Shown here piece after piece: positions 8,524 through 17,257 of a DNA stretch of 64,000 nucleotides (the first letter of the stretch is position 1; each line of letters starts with the position of its first letter). The notes beneath the pieces are model-generated. The model was not told the origin of the DNA, did not search any database, and saw only the letters and a program-made list of their open reading frames with translations. Position numbers and translations under genes: made by a program. The stretch is from NCBI RefSeq assembly GCF_021646545.1, contig NZ_JAKIRP010000004.1, positions 434,001 through 498,000 on the forward strand, given 5' to 3'. Source of the DNA: Chitinophaga filiformis. GTDB taxonomy: Bacteria; Bacteroidota; Bacteroidia; Chitinophagales; Chitinophagaceae.

Positions 8524-9822
8524 TTAAGCTTTTTCCTGCTCCAGAATCTGGTCCCTGCCTGGTCCGTTAGACACAAATTTCACAGGTACATCCAGGTAAC
8601 TTTCCACTGCTTTTACGAAAGATTTCATCTCGGCCGGCAACTCGTTAAAGTGCCTGCTTTTGGCTGCTGTTTCATCACTCCATCCTTTATGCTTTTCCCA
8701 TATAGGTTTCACTTCTGTATCATTCAGCTGGTATGGCATTGCTTTTGTCTGCTGACCATCGATTTCATAAGCAGTACATGCGTACACTTCATCGAATGCG
8801 TCCAGCACATCACTTTTAGTCATTACCAATTGTGTAACACCACTCAGCATACAGGTGTAATTCAGGGCAACAAGATCAATCCAGCCGCAACGACGTGGAC
8901 GTCCTGTAGTGGCGCCAAACTCATTACCTTCTGCACGTAGTTTCTCACCAGTAGCATCATGCAACTCGGTAGGGAATGGTCCGCTACCTACGCGTGTACA
9001 ATATGCCTTGGTTACACCGATCACTTCTTTTATCCATTTAGGCGCTACGCCCAGTCCGGAACATACGCCCGCAGAGATAGTACTTGAAGAAGTAACAAAT
9101 GGATAAGTACCGAAATCCACATCCAGCATGCTACCCTGTGCACCTTCTGCCAGTATCTTCTTGCCTGCTTTCAGCCTCTCGTTGATAAAATACTCCCCGT
9201 TCACAATATTCATCTGCTTCAGGTAGTTCACGGCATCAAAGAACTCTGCTTCCCAGTCAGCAATATCTTTTGCTATTTCAGCCTTTACTTCTGCAGTAAA
9301 ATCATATCCTGCCAGCAAATGCTGATGTTTCTCTTTTAGTTTGTTATAACGCTCATTAAAATCGCTGCGCAGCACATCACCTACTCTCAGACCATTACGA
9401 CCGGTTTTATCCATATATGCAGGTCCGATACCTTTCAGCGTAGAACCGATCTTTTCACTGCCTTTGGCTATTTCTGAGGCCTTGTCAAGAGCACGATGAG
9501 AAGGTACGATAATATGCGTTCTTTCCGCAATAAAAAGATTCTTTTTCAGATCAACACCTAAAGAAGAGATCTTATCACATTCTTTCTTAAATGTCACAGG
9601 GTCGAGTACCACACCATTACCGATCAGGTTAATGGTATTCTTGTGAAATACACCGGAAGGAATGGTATGTAATACTACCTTCTGGCCATCCACATATAAA
9701 GTATGCCCTGCGTTGGGCCCACCCTGAAAGCGGGCTATGACATCGTATTTACCTGCAAAGTAATCCACAATCTTTCCTTTGCCTTCATCGCCCCACTGTA
9801 GGCCCAGCAAAACATCTACCAT
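8524..9822 (-). CDS. purA: Adenylosuccinate synthetase
   Basis: Joins IMP and aspartate with GTP hydrolysis to give adenylosuccinate, the first committed step to AMP, in the cytoplasm. The 432-residue protein has the complete set of family motifs: LLGLQWGDEGKGK at the N-terminus (catalytic Asp and GTP loop), GGPNAGHT, GIGPAYMDKTGR, the RVGSGPFPTE strand and ATTGRPRRCGWID for IMP and Arg contacts, with KFVSNGPGRDQ at the C-terminus. The start MVDVLLGLQWGDEGKG is standard. It lies between the RelA/SpoT gene and the acidic-protein gene on the same strand; purA beside a RelA/SpoT homologue is common in Bacteroidota, usually with a fur-like gene between, which is absent here. Confidence 0.98.
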   Translation of the reverse strand: MVDVLLGLQWGDEGKGKIVDYFAGKYDVIARFQGGPNAGHTLYVDGQKVVLHTIPSGVFHKNTINLIGNGVVLDPVTFKKECDKISSLGVDLKKNLFIAERTHIIVPSHRALDKASEIAKGSEKIGSTLKGIGPAYMDKTGRNGLRVGDVLRSDFNERYNKLKEKHQHLLAGYDFTAEVKAEIAKDIADWEAEFFDAVNYLKQMNIVNGEYFINERLKAGKKILAEGAQGSMLDVDFGTYPFVTSSSTISAGVCSGLGVAPKWIKEVIGVTKAYCTRVGSGPFPTELHDATGEKLRAEGNEFGATTGRPRRCGWIDLVALNYTCMLSGVTQLVMTKSDVLDAFDEVYACTAYEIDGQQTKAMPYQLNDTEVKPIWEKHKGWSDETAAKSRHFNELPAEMKSFVKAVESYLDVPVKFVSNGPGRDQILEQEKA

Positions 9823-9923
9823 AAGAGTTGATATTGATTTTTAAAAACGAAGTGGCAAAATTAAGGAAAAATAGCACGAATCCGAATTAGGAATTAATAA
9901 TCAGGAACCGGGGGGCCAATCCA

Positions 9924-9968
9924 CAAAAAAAGACGGGCCACAGGAATAAACGCCCTGCAGCCCGTCTT
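9924..9968 (-). terminator. Terminator after the RelA/SpoT gene
   Basis: A 9-bp stem AAGACGGGC/GCCCGTCTT with a 21-nt loop is followed on the minus strand by a seven-T run. It lies just after the RelA/SpoT stop and before purA, so purA must have its own promoter; a TAnnTTTG-like -7 box (TAATTTTG, minus strand, 9855-9862) lies 33 nt before purA. Confidence 0.75.
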
Positions 9969-9998
9969 ATTATTATAAGATCTTAATTTCGGGTAGCA

Positions 9999-12251
9999 TT
10001 ACTCATCCTCCAGACGGCTTACTGATTGAATACCATCCAGTTTCTTCAGCCGTTCAAACAGCTCATCCAGCTCCTCCTTATCATGTACGAAAACCTTGAT
10101 CAGCCCTTCAAATAAGCCTTCACTGGATTCAATGGTCAGACCTGCAATGTTAACCCTCAGCTCACCGGAGATCACATTGGTGATCTTATGGATAACCCCT
10201 ACATCGTCCATACCAACGATCCTCAGGCCTGTCAGGAAGGAGATCTCCCTGTTCTTCACCCACTTGGTCTTTACAACACGATGGCCGTAGTTTGCCAGCA
10301 ACTGGGCGGCATTAGGACAGTTCGTTCTGTGGATTTTCAGGCCTTCACTGGCGGTGATGAACCCAAATACGTCATCTCCCGGAATCGGACGGCAGCAGTT
10401 AGCCAGTTTGTAGGCTATTTTGTCTGAACTTTCCCCGAAGATGATCAGTTCTGCATCTTTCTTGGAAGGGATCTGATGTTTCAGATGATCTTCCGAGATA
10501 TGTTCCGGCTGTTTCACCGGCGGCGGTTTAGGCGCCTCCAGCTTATCTCCCAGTACGGTAAACTGCTTCAGTTCCTTCAGGTCTATATTCTTAACGGCGA
10601 TCTGGTAATACAGGTCCAGCGGCGATGGCTGCTTATAGAACTGTACCAGCTCGTTGATGTTGTGCTGATTATTGGAGATCTTCAGATGGTCCAGCTTACG
10701 TTCCAGCAGTTCCTTCCCATCCATGGCCACCTTCCTTTTTTCCTCCTTCAGGGCATCTTTGATCTTGGATTTGGCCTTGGCCGTTAAAACATAATTCAGC
10801 CAGTCTTCCGTAGGCTTCTGCTTATTGGATGTAATGATCTCCACCTGATCGCCGCTACGCAACTTATGGCTGATAGGTACCAGCTTATAATTCACTTTGG
10901 CGCCGATACACTTGTTCCCTACCGCACTATGGATCGCATAAGCGAAATCGAGGGCAGTGGAGTTCACAGGCAATATCTTCAGATCGCCTTTCGGTGTATA
11001 TACATAGATCTCTTCGGTAAAGAGATTACTTTTAAAATCTGCCAGAAAATCCAGCGTATTGGAGTCCGGGTTGTTCAGGATCTCCCTGATCTGGGTGAAC
11101 CACTGATCAAATTTGGCTTCTGTGCTGACGCTCTGGTTGCTACCCTCCTTATAACGCCAGTGGGCGGCCAGGCCTTTTTCCGCATAGTCATTCATCCTTT
11201 TGGTCCGGATCTGCACTTCCACCCATTTACCTTGCGGACCCATTACCGTCACATGCAGAGCCTCGTAGCCGTTGGATTTCGGATTACTGAGCCAGTCGCG
11301 TGTCCTTTCCGGGCTGGGGTGGTAAAAGTCTGTAATAATTGAATAGACCTTCCAGCAGTCTGACTTTTCCTTTTCCAAAGGAGAATCCAGGATGATACGG
11401 ATCGCAAAGAGGTCGTACACTTCTTCAAAGGTGACGCCTTTCTTCTTGATCTTGTTCCATATGGAGTGAATGGATTTGGGCCGTCCGTAGATCTCGAACA
11501 TGAAACCTTCCTCCTGCAACACCTCCTTGATAGGCTTTATGAATTCATTGATATAACGGGTACGCTCACGCTTTGTTTCCTTCAGGCGTTTGGCGATGTC
11601 CCGGTAAGTCTGCTGCTCAGTGTACTTCATAGACAGGTCCTCCATCTCGGACTTGATATTGTACAGGCCGAGGCGGTGGGCCAGCGGGGCATAAATAAAT
11701 ACGGTTTCCGAGGCTATTTTGAGCTGTTTTTCACGGCTCATACTATCCAGGGTACGCATATTATGCATCCTGTCTGCCAGTTTTATAAGTATCACCCTGG
11801 GGTCGTCTGCCAGTGTGAGCAGGATCTTTTTGAAGTTTTCCGCCTGGGCGGTGCTCGTGTTTGAGTCGATCACGGTAGAGATCTTGGTCAGACCATCCAC
11901 GATGTGGGCGATCTCAGCCCCGAAGGCCCTGTCAACGTCTTCCAGGGTGACTTCGGTATCTTCCACGGTGTCGTGCAGCAGGGCGCAAATAGCGGAACGT
12001 ACACCCAAGCCGATCTCGTCAACGCAGATCTGCGCTACTGCGAGGGGATGTAAGATATAAGGCTCTCCGGACTTCCGGCGCATTTCCTTATGTGCGTCTG
12101 CCGCCATTTCGAAGGCAGTACGTACCAATTCACGGTCTCCTTTCTTCAAACGGGGTTTAAGCGACCTCAGTAAAGCGCGGTAATGACGAACGATTTCTTT
12201 CTTTTCCTGTTCCTCGTCGAGGTTATATTGTTTTACTACCACTGTTTCCAT
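9999..12251 (-). CDS. Bifunctional RelA/SpoT (p)ppGpp synthetase/hydrolase
   Basis: Stringent-response enzyme that makes and breaks (p)ppGpp. Starting at the ATG at 12251 (METVVVKQYN) gives 750 residues; a longer frame upstream overlaps the next gene and is unlikely. The HD hydrolase domain is intact (HPLAVAQICVDEIG, ALLHDTVEDTEVT, about 45-200). The synthetase domain follows (FEEVYDLFAIRIIL, SNPKSNGYEALHVTV, VEVQIRT, about 235-375), then TGS (EEIYVYTPKGDLKILP), a zinc-finger-like region (NCCRPIPGDD...HRTNC from about 618) and a C-terminal ACT domain (about 675-748). Intact hydrolase motifs indicate a Rel/SpoT-type bifunctional enzyme rather than a RelA-only synthetase. It is the last gene of a leftward group with the 2H phosphoesterase 53 nt upstream. 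Confidence 0.96.
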   Translation of the reverse strand: METVVVKQYNLDEEQEKKEIVRHYRALLRSLKPRLKKGDRELVRTAFEMAADAHKEMRRKSGEPYILHPLAVAQICVDEIGLGVRSAICALLHDTVEDTEVTLEDVDRAFGAEIAHIVDGLTKISTVIDSNTSTAQAENFKKILLTLADDPRVILIKLADRMHNMRTLDSMSREKQLKIASETVFIYAPLAHRLGLYNIKSEMEDLSMKYTEQQTYRDIAKRLKETKRERTRYINEFIKPIKEVLQEEGFMFEIYGRPKSIHSIWNKIKKKGVTFEEVYDLFAIRIILDSPLEKEKSDCWKVYSIITDFYHPSPERTRDWLSNPKSNGYEALHVTVMGPQGKWVEVQIRTKRMNDYAEKGLAAHWRYKEGSNQSVSTEAKFDQWFTQIREILNNPDSNTLDFLADFKSNLFTEEIYVYTPKGDLKILPVNSTALDFAYAIHSAVGNKCIGAKVNYKLVPISHKLRSGDQVEIITSNKQKPTEDWLNYVLTAKAKSKIKDALKEEKRKVAMDGKELLERKLDHLKISNNQHNINELVQFYKQPSPLDLYYQIAVKNIDLKELKQFTVLGDKLEAPKPPPVKQPEHISEDHLKHQIPSKKDAELIIFGESSDKIAYKLANCCRPIPGDDVFGFITASEGLKIHRTNCPNAAQLLANYGHRVVKTKWVKNREISFLTGLRIVGMDDVGVIHKITNVISGELRVNIAGLTIESSEGLFEGLIKVFVHDKEELDELFERLKKLDGIQSVSRLEDE

Positions 12252-12304
12252 CTGCAATAAAGTTACGATTTTATTACATAGGAAGCATGGCAGAAAAGTG
12301 CTAG

Positions 12305-13072
12305 TTAAGCTCCTCCCAGCCTGCATTTATGCAGCACCTCCCAGGAGGTGCCGTTATGCCTGAGCAGGTATAGATTGCGGACCTGGAAGGATGCATCGAA
12401 GGGGCGGTGCCGGTATTCCTCCATAGCCAGTTCAAATTCAAGGTCGGACAGATCGCGGAATGCCAGGGATACATGCGGATTAAACCCATAGCGGGCCAGC
12501 ATATGGCTGAACCCGAACTCTTTCTGGAGAAACTCCATCATTTGCTGGTGCAGCTGTACGATCCCTGCATTCTTTTCCACATTGATATACAACACTTTCC
12601 GTTTGGTAAAAGAAAAGCCACCGAAACCGTTCAGTTTTATTTCAAAAGGCTGCATGGACGCTGCAAATGCCGTCAATCCGGGTATCAGGCACTTTTCCAG
12701 CGAGGGACTGGCAGTAAAGGGAACCTGCATAGTAATATGCGGCAGCACCCTGAGTGCCCGGCGGGCGTCATACTTTTCGGCAAACTCCTGTTTCAACCGG
12801 ATGATCTCCTTACCAATTTCGGCATTAGGGAGCAGGGCTATGAAATAGATCTTGCTTTCTTCCTTTGGCGGTTTGATGCGGGGCGGAAAGCGTGATCCGT
12901 TTTTGGGGCGGGAAGCCCGGTACTGATTCCCGTTGTGTCTTTGTGTGCGGTGATTGCGCTCATCACTCTCATGACGACTGCCATTGCCCTGTTGCCGGTA
13001 GCGTGGCTGGTCATTTCTGCCGTAAGTCATTGTTTTGGTGGTTATGGGGTTTGGATATTTGCTAGTCGTCAC
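12305..13072 (-). CDS. 2H phosphoesterase (2'-5' RNA ligase-like) with a basic N-terminal tail
   Basis: Two-histidine phosphoesterase superfamily member; relatives act on 2'-5' RNA linkages or cyclic phosphates, and the true substrate here is unknown. Both HxT/S motifs are present: VLPHITMQV and FNPHVSLAF. The catalytic fold occupies about residues 75-253. The first 70 residues are rich in Arg, Asn, Gln and His (RNDQPRYRQQGNGSRHESDE) and look disordered, as in RNA-binding tails. The first ATG (13072) lies 11 nt inside the end of the response-regulator gene, suggesting coupled translation; an alternative ATG at 13030 would remove the overlap. RNA processing next to the stringent-response gene is suggestive but unproven. 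Confidence 0.85.
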   Translation of the reverse strand: MTTSKYPNPITTKTMTYGRNDQPRYRQQGNGSRHESDERNHRTQRHNGNQYRASRPKNGSRFPPRIKPPKEESKIYFIALLPNAEIGKEIIRLKQEFAEKYDARRALRVLPHITMQVPFTASPSLEKCLIPGLTAFAASMQPFEIKLNGFGGFSFTKRKVLYINVEKNAGIVQLHQQMMEFLQKEFGFSHMLARYGFNPHVSLAFRDLSDLEFELAMEEYRHRPFDASFQVRNLYLLRHNGTSWEVLHKCRLGGA

Positions 13073-13823
13073 CCTGATTATCTGTATCTGCTGACGTAGA
13101 CTCGTCTTTTTTATCTTTGCTGCTCTCCAGGATGTTTAGCCTGATACCCACATTATGCAGGGTTTCCAAAGCTATTCCCGGCTGTGTTTTAAAATGCTTC
13201 CGTAAGCGGGTAATGAATACGTCCATACTTCTGCTGGAAAAGAAACTGCTGTTTCCCCAGACTTTCAGCAGGATCTCATCCCGTTTTACCAGTTTGTTAC
13301 TGTTCTCGACCAGGTATCTTAATACCTTTGCCTCTTTTTTTGTCAGGGTAGCGAAAGCCTCGCCCCCCGTCTTTCGGAGTTCCTTTTCTTCATAGTTGAA
13401 CCTTACATCTTCGCCCAATTTATAGATGCCGTCTCCTGGTACATCTTTGGGCAAGGTCCTTCGCAGGAATACCCTGATCCTCATGATCAGCTCGCGCATG
13501 CTGAAGGGCTTCACCAGAAAATCGTCCCCGCCTATGCGGAAACCATGGAGCCGGTCTTCGTCGGCCGATTTTGCAGAAACAAAGAGGATCGGTATCATAC
13601 CGTTCTTTTTACGGATATCCTGCGCTAGCGTGAAGCCGTCTTTTTTGGGCATCATCACATCGAGTATACAAAGATCGAAATCGTCTCTTTGAAACTTCTT
13701 CCAGGCTACCTCACCATCGAAACAGTGCACCACCTGGTATCCTACGGCTTCCAGCTGCTTTTTAATGATATTACCGTATTGATAATCATCTTCTGCAAGG
13801 AGAATTTGTACATTACCTACCAT
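13062..13823 (-). CDS. OmpR/PhoB-family response regulator (RprY-like)
   Basis: DNA-binding regulator of a two-component system. The receiver domain has the acidic pair EDD (residues 11-13), phospho-acceptor Asp55 in LCILDVMMPKKDG, the SAK switch region and Lys105 in FLVKPF. The C-terminal winged helix (about 135-228) contains LTKKEAKVLRYLVENSNKLV and the recognition-helix region SRSMDVFITRLRKHF. The receiver closely resembles RprY of Bacteroides as I remember it. No kinase lies next to it; the kinase at 30026-31393 is of the RprX type and may be its partner. An unusual Ser/Asp/Lys-rich tail of about 20 residues ends the protein. Three direct repeats upstream suggest autoregulation. Confidence 0.94.
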   Translation of the reverse strand: MVGNVQILLAEDDYQYGNIIKKQLEAVGYQVVHCFDGEVAWKKFQRDDFDLCILDVMMPKKDGFTLAQDIRKKNGMIPILFVSAKSADEDRLHGFRIGGDDFLVKPFSMRELIMRIRVFLRRTLPKDVPGDGIYKLGEDVRFNYEEKELRKTGGEAFATLTKKEAKVLRYLVENSNKLVKRDEILLKVWGNSSFFSSRSMDVFITRLRKHFKTQPGIALETLHNVGIRLNILESSKDKKDESTSADTDNQGDD

Positions 13824-13863
13824 GCGTTAAGTTTTATACCCTGTTCAATTTGTGTTAACAGAC

Positions 13864-13891
13864 AATGTCATAAAATGTCATGCAATGTCAT
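13864..13891 (-). promoter_or_regulatory. Triple direct repeat, probable response-regulator box
   Basis: The octamer AATGTCAT (ATGACATT on the gene strand) occurs three times at exactly 10-bp spacing: 13864-13871, 13874-13881 and 13884-13891. It begins 40 bp upstream of the regulator start codon. OmpR-family proteins bind as dimers to direct repeats one helical turn apart, so this is a good candidate for the regulator's own binding site; binding is inferred. Confidence 0.55.
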
Positions 13892-14041
13892 ACCATGACT
13901 CTGCTACAATATTGACGAATAAACTTCTCATTTTAGTTAATGATTAGTTATTGAAGAAAATTTTCTTGGTTTGCCATGCTAAGGATCAAATTGAACGGAT
14001 GGGGTTTTTCAAGGATTTTTTACACACATTTATTTAGACAA

Positions 14042-14083
14042 CAAAAAAAAAGGCCGCCTGTTCAAAGGCAGCCATTTTTTTTG
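14042..14083 (-). terminator. Bidirectional terminator after the fucosidase gene
   Basis: An 8-bp stem with one mismatch (GGCCGCCT/AGGCAGCC) is flanked by nine A on the left and eight T on the right. On the minus strand it lies 47 nt after the fucosidase stop. Confidence 0.75.
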
Positions 14084-14129
14084 TTCACAGCTTTTGCAGG
14101 CTGTTATGATTTCATCTGCTGACGGCAAT

Positions 14130-15590
14130 TTATGACGCTACCGCAGAGAGCTGTATAGCAACTGCATGTTGCCATGCTTTTTGCTGTAAAGCAGCGGGGA
14201 TGGTAATCTGAGTACCTGTAGCAGTGGCTTTCCAGGAGATCTTTTCCTTAGCACCCAGTACGGTCACCTTTGCTCCTTTTGCCGGTTTCAGACCTTCAAA
14301 TGCAATCTGTGCAGGCAATTTTTCTCCTTCATCCAGCAGGTAGATGGCATATACATTACCATTCTTTTTGCGGGTAAAACACACCTTTCCGTCTTTGTAC
14401 GGAGCTATTGAACGGGTACCATAAATGGCATCCCCGTTCACCTTCATCCACGCTCCAATGGCAGCCATAGTGGTATAAGCCTCGTCATGCAACTGCCCAT
14501 CAGGACCTGGACCTACGTTCAGCAGGTAGTTACCGCCTTTCGCCACAATGTCTACCAGGTTGTGAATGAGCTTATTTACAGGTTTATATCTATCATCCGG
14601 TACGTATGACCAGGAGCCGGCCATCGTCATACAGGTTTCCCATGGATAGGACAGCGGCTTTTCCGGGATCTGCTGTTCCGGCGTACGGTAGTTTTCAAAC
14701 GGACCGTGTACTGCCCGGTCCACCACGATCAGACCAGGCTGATGGCTGCGGGCCATTTTAGCGATACCGGCCATGTCGATATCTTCATTTTGTTTGGTTG
14801 GCCTGGTGTCGATCTCCGCTGCCGTGATGTCGTTTGCCTTTTTAACACCCTGGTTGCGGGCGCGTACCCATCCACCATCCAGCCAGAGGATCTCAATCTT
14901 ACCCATGGTGGTCATCAGTTCCTCGATCTGTTTATAGGTATACTCTTTAAAGTTTTTCCAACGGTCAGGGTACCTTGTCACATCATAGTTCACATGCCTG
15001 TCTTTCGGAGGGAAGTAAGGCCACCAGTAAAATTCACTGTGCCAGTCAGGTTTAGAAAAATAAGCTCCGGTATGGATGCCTTCCTGCTGAAATGCAGTAA
15101 ATACCTCTTTCGCCACATTCTTTCTTGGATCATTACGGAAAGGGCTTTTGGAGCCGGCTATACCATAATCGGTCTGTTTAGTATCCCACATACAAAAACC
15201 ATCATGGTGTTTAGTTGTGAAAACAACATACTCCATACCTGCGCCCTTAGCCGCCTTTGCCCATTTGGAAGGGTCAAATTTGGTAGGGTTGAAAGTCGTA
15301 GCCAGTTCTTCATATTTCTTTACGTAATCATAATATGGAATACCATAAGGCTTACGCTGAGTCCATCCCTCATCTTCCGGGCAAATACTCCAGGACTCTA
15401 CAATACCCCACTGGGAATAAGCCCCCCAGTGAATCAGCATACCAAATTTCCAATCCTGCCATTGATCAAGCTTTTGCAGCACAGCCTGATCGGTTTCCGG
15501 GATATAGGGCTGTTCCAGACCGTGGTCCTGCGCGCTGGCTGTGGAAAATGCCAATAGTGCGCTACTAAATAAAAGAAATAGTTTTCGCAT
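14130..15590 (-). CDS. Alpha-L-fucosidase, glycoside hydrolase family 29
   Basis: Releases terminal L-fucose from glycans by a retaining mechanism, in the periplasm or outside. The 486-residue protein starts with a signal peptide (MRKLFLLFSSALLAFSTASA). The (beta/alpha)8 catalytic domain shows the GH29 signatures: KFGMLIHWGAYSQWG, KHHDGFCMWD (His128, His129, Asp130), YFSKPDWH, and the nucleophile Asp238 in ILWLDGGW. SYPWETCMTMAGSWSY and GGNYLLNVGPGPDG follow. A small beta-sandwich forms the C-terminus (from about 390). The acid/base cannot be assigned with certainty. It is a single gene with its own terminator; no other glycan-degradation gene adjoins it, so it is not part of a polysaccharide-utilisation locus visible here. 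Confidence 0.96.
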   Translation of the reverse strand: MRKLFLLFSSALLAFSTASAQDHGLEQPYIPETDQAVLQKLDQWQDWKFGMLIHWGAYSQWGIVESWSICPEDEGWTQRKPYGIPYYDYVKKYEELATTFNPTKFDPSKWAKAAKGAGMEYVVFTTKHHDGFCMWDTKQTDYGIAGSKSPFRNDPRKNVAKEVFTAFQQEGIHTGAYFSKPDWHSEFYWWPYFPPKDRHVNYDVTRYPDRWKNFKEYTYKQIEELMTTMGKIEILWLDGGWVRARNQGVKKANDITAAEIDTRPTKQNEDIDMAGIAKMARSHQPGLIVVDRAVHGPFENYRTPEQQIPEKPLSYPWETCMTMAGSWSYVPDDRYKPVNKLIHNLVDIVAKGGNYLLNVGPGPDGQLHDEAYTTMAAIGAWMKVNGDAIYGTRSIAPYKDGKVCFTRKKNGNVYAIYLLDEGEKLPAQIAFEGLKPAKGAKVTVLGAKEKISWKATATGTQITIPAALQQKAWQHAVAIQLSAVAS

Positions 15591-15811
15591 GATTAATTTT
15601 TAAATGTATCTGAGAACTTAGAAACTTCCTGCTCTTTCGGTTGTAGTGACAACCAGGCGCCGTCTCCGGAAAAATTTTCATAATGCTGATCCTGACAAAG
15701 TAATACACATTCCCGCTTAATTACTCATTGTCCTTTACCACTTTCCTATAGAATATTACCCTGTGGTGATCCGGCAAGCGTAATACACCCAGCGCTTCAT
15801 GAGTCAGGCCC

Positions 15812-15843
15812 TTGGTGAAGTAGATGTATAAAAACTATCTTTG
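15812..15843 (+). promoter_or_regulatory. Bacteroidota-type promoter of the small membrane-protein gene
   Basis: TTG at 15812-15814 and TATCTTTG (TAnnTTTG) at 15836-15843 are 21 bp apart. The -7 box ends 7 nt before the ATG at 15851, so the mRNA should have almost no leader. Confidence 0.6.
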
Positions 15844-15850
15844 TATTATT

Positions 15851-16024
15851 ATGAAAAGCATCTGGCAACAAATACTACGCTACCTCTACATAGGTAAAAA
15901 AGATCCCTCTGCACCTAAGAATCGTTATGTATATATGATGCACGGTATGAACCGGATCTCTATTATCGTTTTCCTGATCGCATTGATAATAATGCTGGTA
16001 AAACTTTTTAGCCGTCATCATTGA
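15851..16024 (+). CDS. Small single-span membrane protein
   Basis: A 57-residue protein, MKSIWQQILRYLYIGKKD followed by a Pro/Lys/Asn-rich linker and one hydrophobic helix (ISIIVFLIALIIMLVKLF). I place it with the small conserved Bacteroidota membrane proteins of unknown function (DUF6728-like), from memory of their WKQI...LYLGKKDP pattern, without proof. The ATG at 15851 is chosen because the promoter's -7 box ends at 15843 and would leave an upstream ATG (15824) outside the transcript. It is a lone rightward gene convergent with lpxB, 43 nt away. Confidence 0.7.
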   Translation: MKSIWQQILRYLYIGKKDPSAPKNRYVYMMHGMNRISIIVFLIALIIMLVKLFSRHH

Positions 16025-16067
16025 GCCGACTTTATCGAATAAGCAGCTTCCTTTCTTTCTTTAGGCG

Positions 16068-17171
16068 TTATCTGCCTGCTTCCGCATAGATCACTTCTGC
16101 CGCCCGGCGACTGGCATCTTTTTCTCCCAGTTTCGACCAGAGGGCCGCATAATCGGTCTTTATACGGTTGCGCACCGTGGAATCTTTCAATAATAAGGTC
16201 AGTTCCTTCAGAAGGTTCTCTTCATTCAGCTCATGCTGGATCAGCTCTTTTACAACAGGTTTGTCCATTACTAAGTTGACCAGCGCAATATATTTCACCT
16301 TGATCAATCGCTTGGCGAAGAAATAAGAGATGGCGCTTCCCTTATAACAAACCACTTCCGGTACTCCGAACAAAGCGGTTTCCAGTGTGGCTGTTCCGGA
16401 AGTAACCAATGCAGCTTCTGCCTGACGTAACAGGTTGTATGTTTGTCCTTTAACGGTGGAAACATTGGGGTGCGCCCCTGTCAATCCCGCTATAAAAGCG
16501 TCATCGAGGCTTGGAGCCTGCGCCACAATGAACTGATGATCGGGAAAATGTCTGGCCATGGTGAGCATGATCGGTAATTTTACACTTACCTCCTGCTTAC
16601 GGCTGCCAGGTAGAATGGCGATAATGGGTTTATCTGACAATGGCCTGTCGGCAGGCTTTTCTTTTGCCTCCTTTATAACCTGAATAAGGGGATGACCGAT
16701 ATATTCTACCTCATAATCCCATTTCTTATAAAAGTCCTGCTCAAATGGCAGGATGCAAAGCATCTTATCAACGCTCCGTCTGATCTTCTTCACACGGCTC
16801 TCTTTCCATGCCCATACCTGCGGAGAGATATAAAATACCACTTTGTATCCCAGCGGTTTGGCCCACTCCGCGATACGCAGGTTGAAACCTGCATAGTCGA
16901 TCAGCACCAGTACATCCGGCTGGTACTGCTGGATATCCTTTTTACAGAAGTCCATATTCCTCAGTACTGTACGGATGTTCATCACCACTTCAATAAATCC
17001 CATGAAAGCAAGATCTTTATAATGCTTCACCAGCGTTCCTCCCGCCTGTTGCATCATATCGCCACCCCAGCAACGGATATCCGCTGCGGTGTCCTGTTGT
17101 TTCAATTGTTTGATCAGATTGCTGCCATGGAGATCACCGGAAGCTTCACCGGCGATGATGTAATACTTCAT
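16068..17171 (-). CDS. lpxB: Lipid-A-disaccharide synthase
   Basis: Joins UDP-2,3-diacylglucosamine and lipid X to form the lipid A disaccharide at the inner face of the cytoplasmic membrane; glycosyltransferase family 19. Family motifs are present: YIIAGEASGDLHGSNL at the N-terminus, WGGDMMQQAGG, the LIDYAGFNLRIA strand, YISPQVWAWKESRVKKI, ILPGSRKQEV and TSGTATLETALFGVPEVVCYK with the nucleotide-binding Glu. Length is normal at 367 residues. It is the last gene of a leftward group surE - small membrane protein - lpxB; surE next to lpxB is common in Bacteroidota. Confidence 0.97.
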   Translation of the reverse strand: MKYYIIAGEASGDLHGSNLIKQLKQQDTAADIRCWGGDMMQQAGGTLVKHYKDLAFMGFIEVVMNIRTVLRNMDFCKKDIQQYQPDVLVLIDYAGFNLRIAEWAKPLGYKVVFYISPQVWAWKESRVKKIRRSVDKMLCILPFEQDFYKKWDYEVEYIGHPLIQVIKEAKEKPADRPLSDKPIIAILPGSRKQEVSVKLPIMLTMARHFPDHQFIVAQAPSLDDAFIAGLTGAHPNVSTVKGQTYNLLRQAEAALVTSGTATLETALFGVPEVVCYKGSAISYFFAKRLIKVKYIALVNLVMDKPVVKELIQHELNEENLLKELTLLLKDSTVRNRIKTDYAALWSKLGEKDASRRAAEVIYAEAGR

Positions 17172-17257
17172 AGGACAAATATAACTTAGGAATCAGGAAT
17201 TAACCAGCAATTGGTCAGACCAGGTATTATTCCTGATTCATTCCCTCCTTCATTGGT

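Larger units (their letters stand above)
13824..14129. other. Intergenic region between the response regulator and the fucosidase
   Basis: The 306-base stretch holds the triple repeat near the regulator start, an AT-rich middle (about 13915-14040) in which I see no gene or clear promoter, and the fucosidase terminator at its right end. Confidence 0.6.

Noticed and set aside
14706-15557. A 283-codon frame antisense to the fucosidase
   Set aside because: It lies wholly within an intact GH29 gene and has no recognisable motif.
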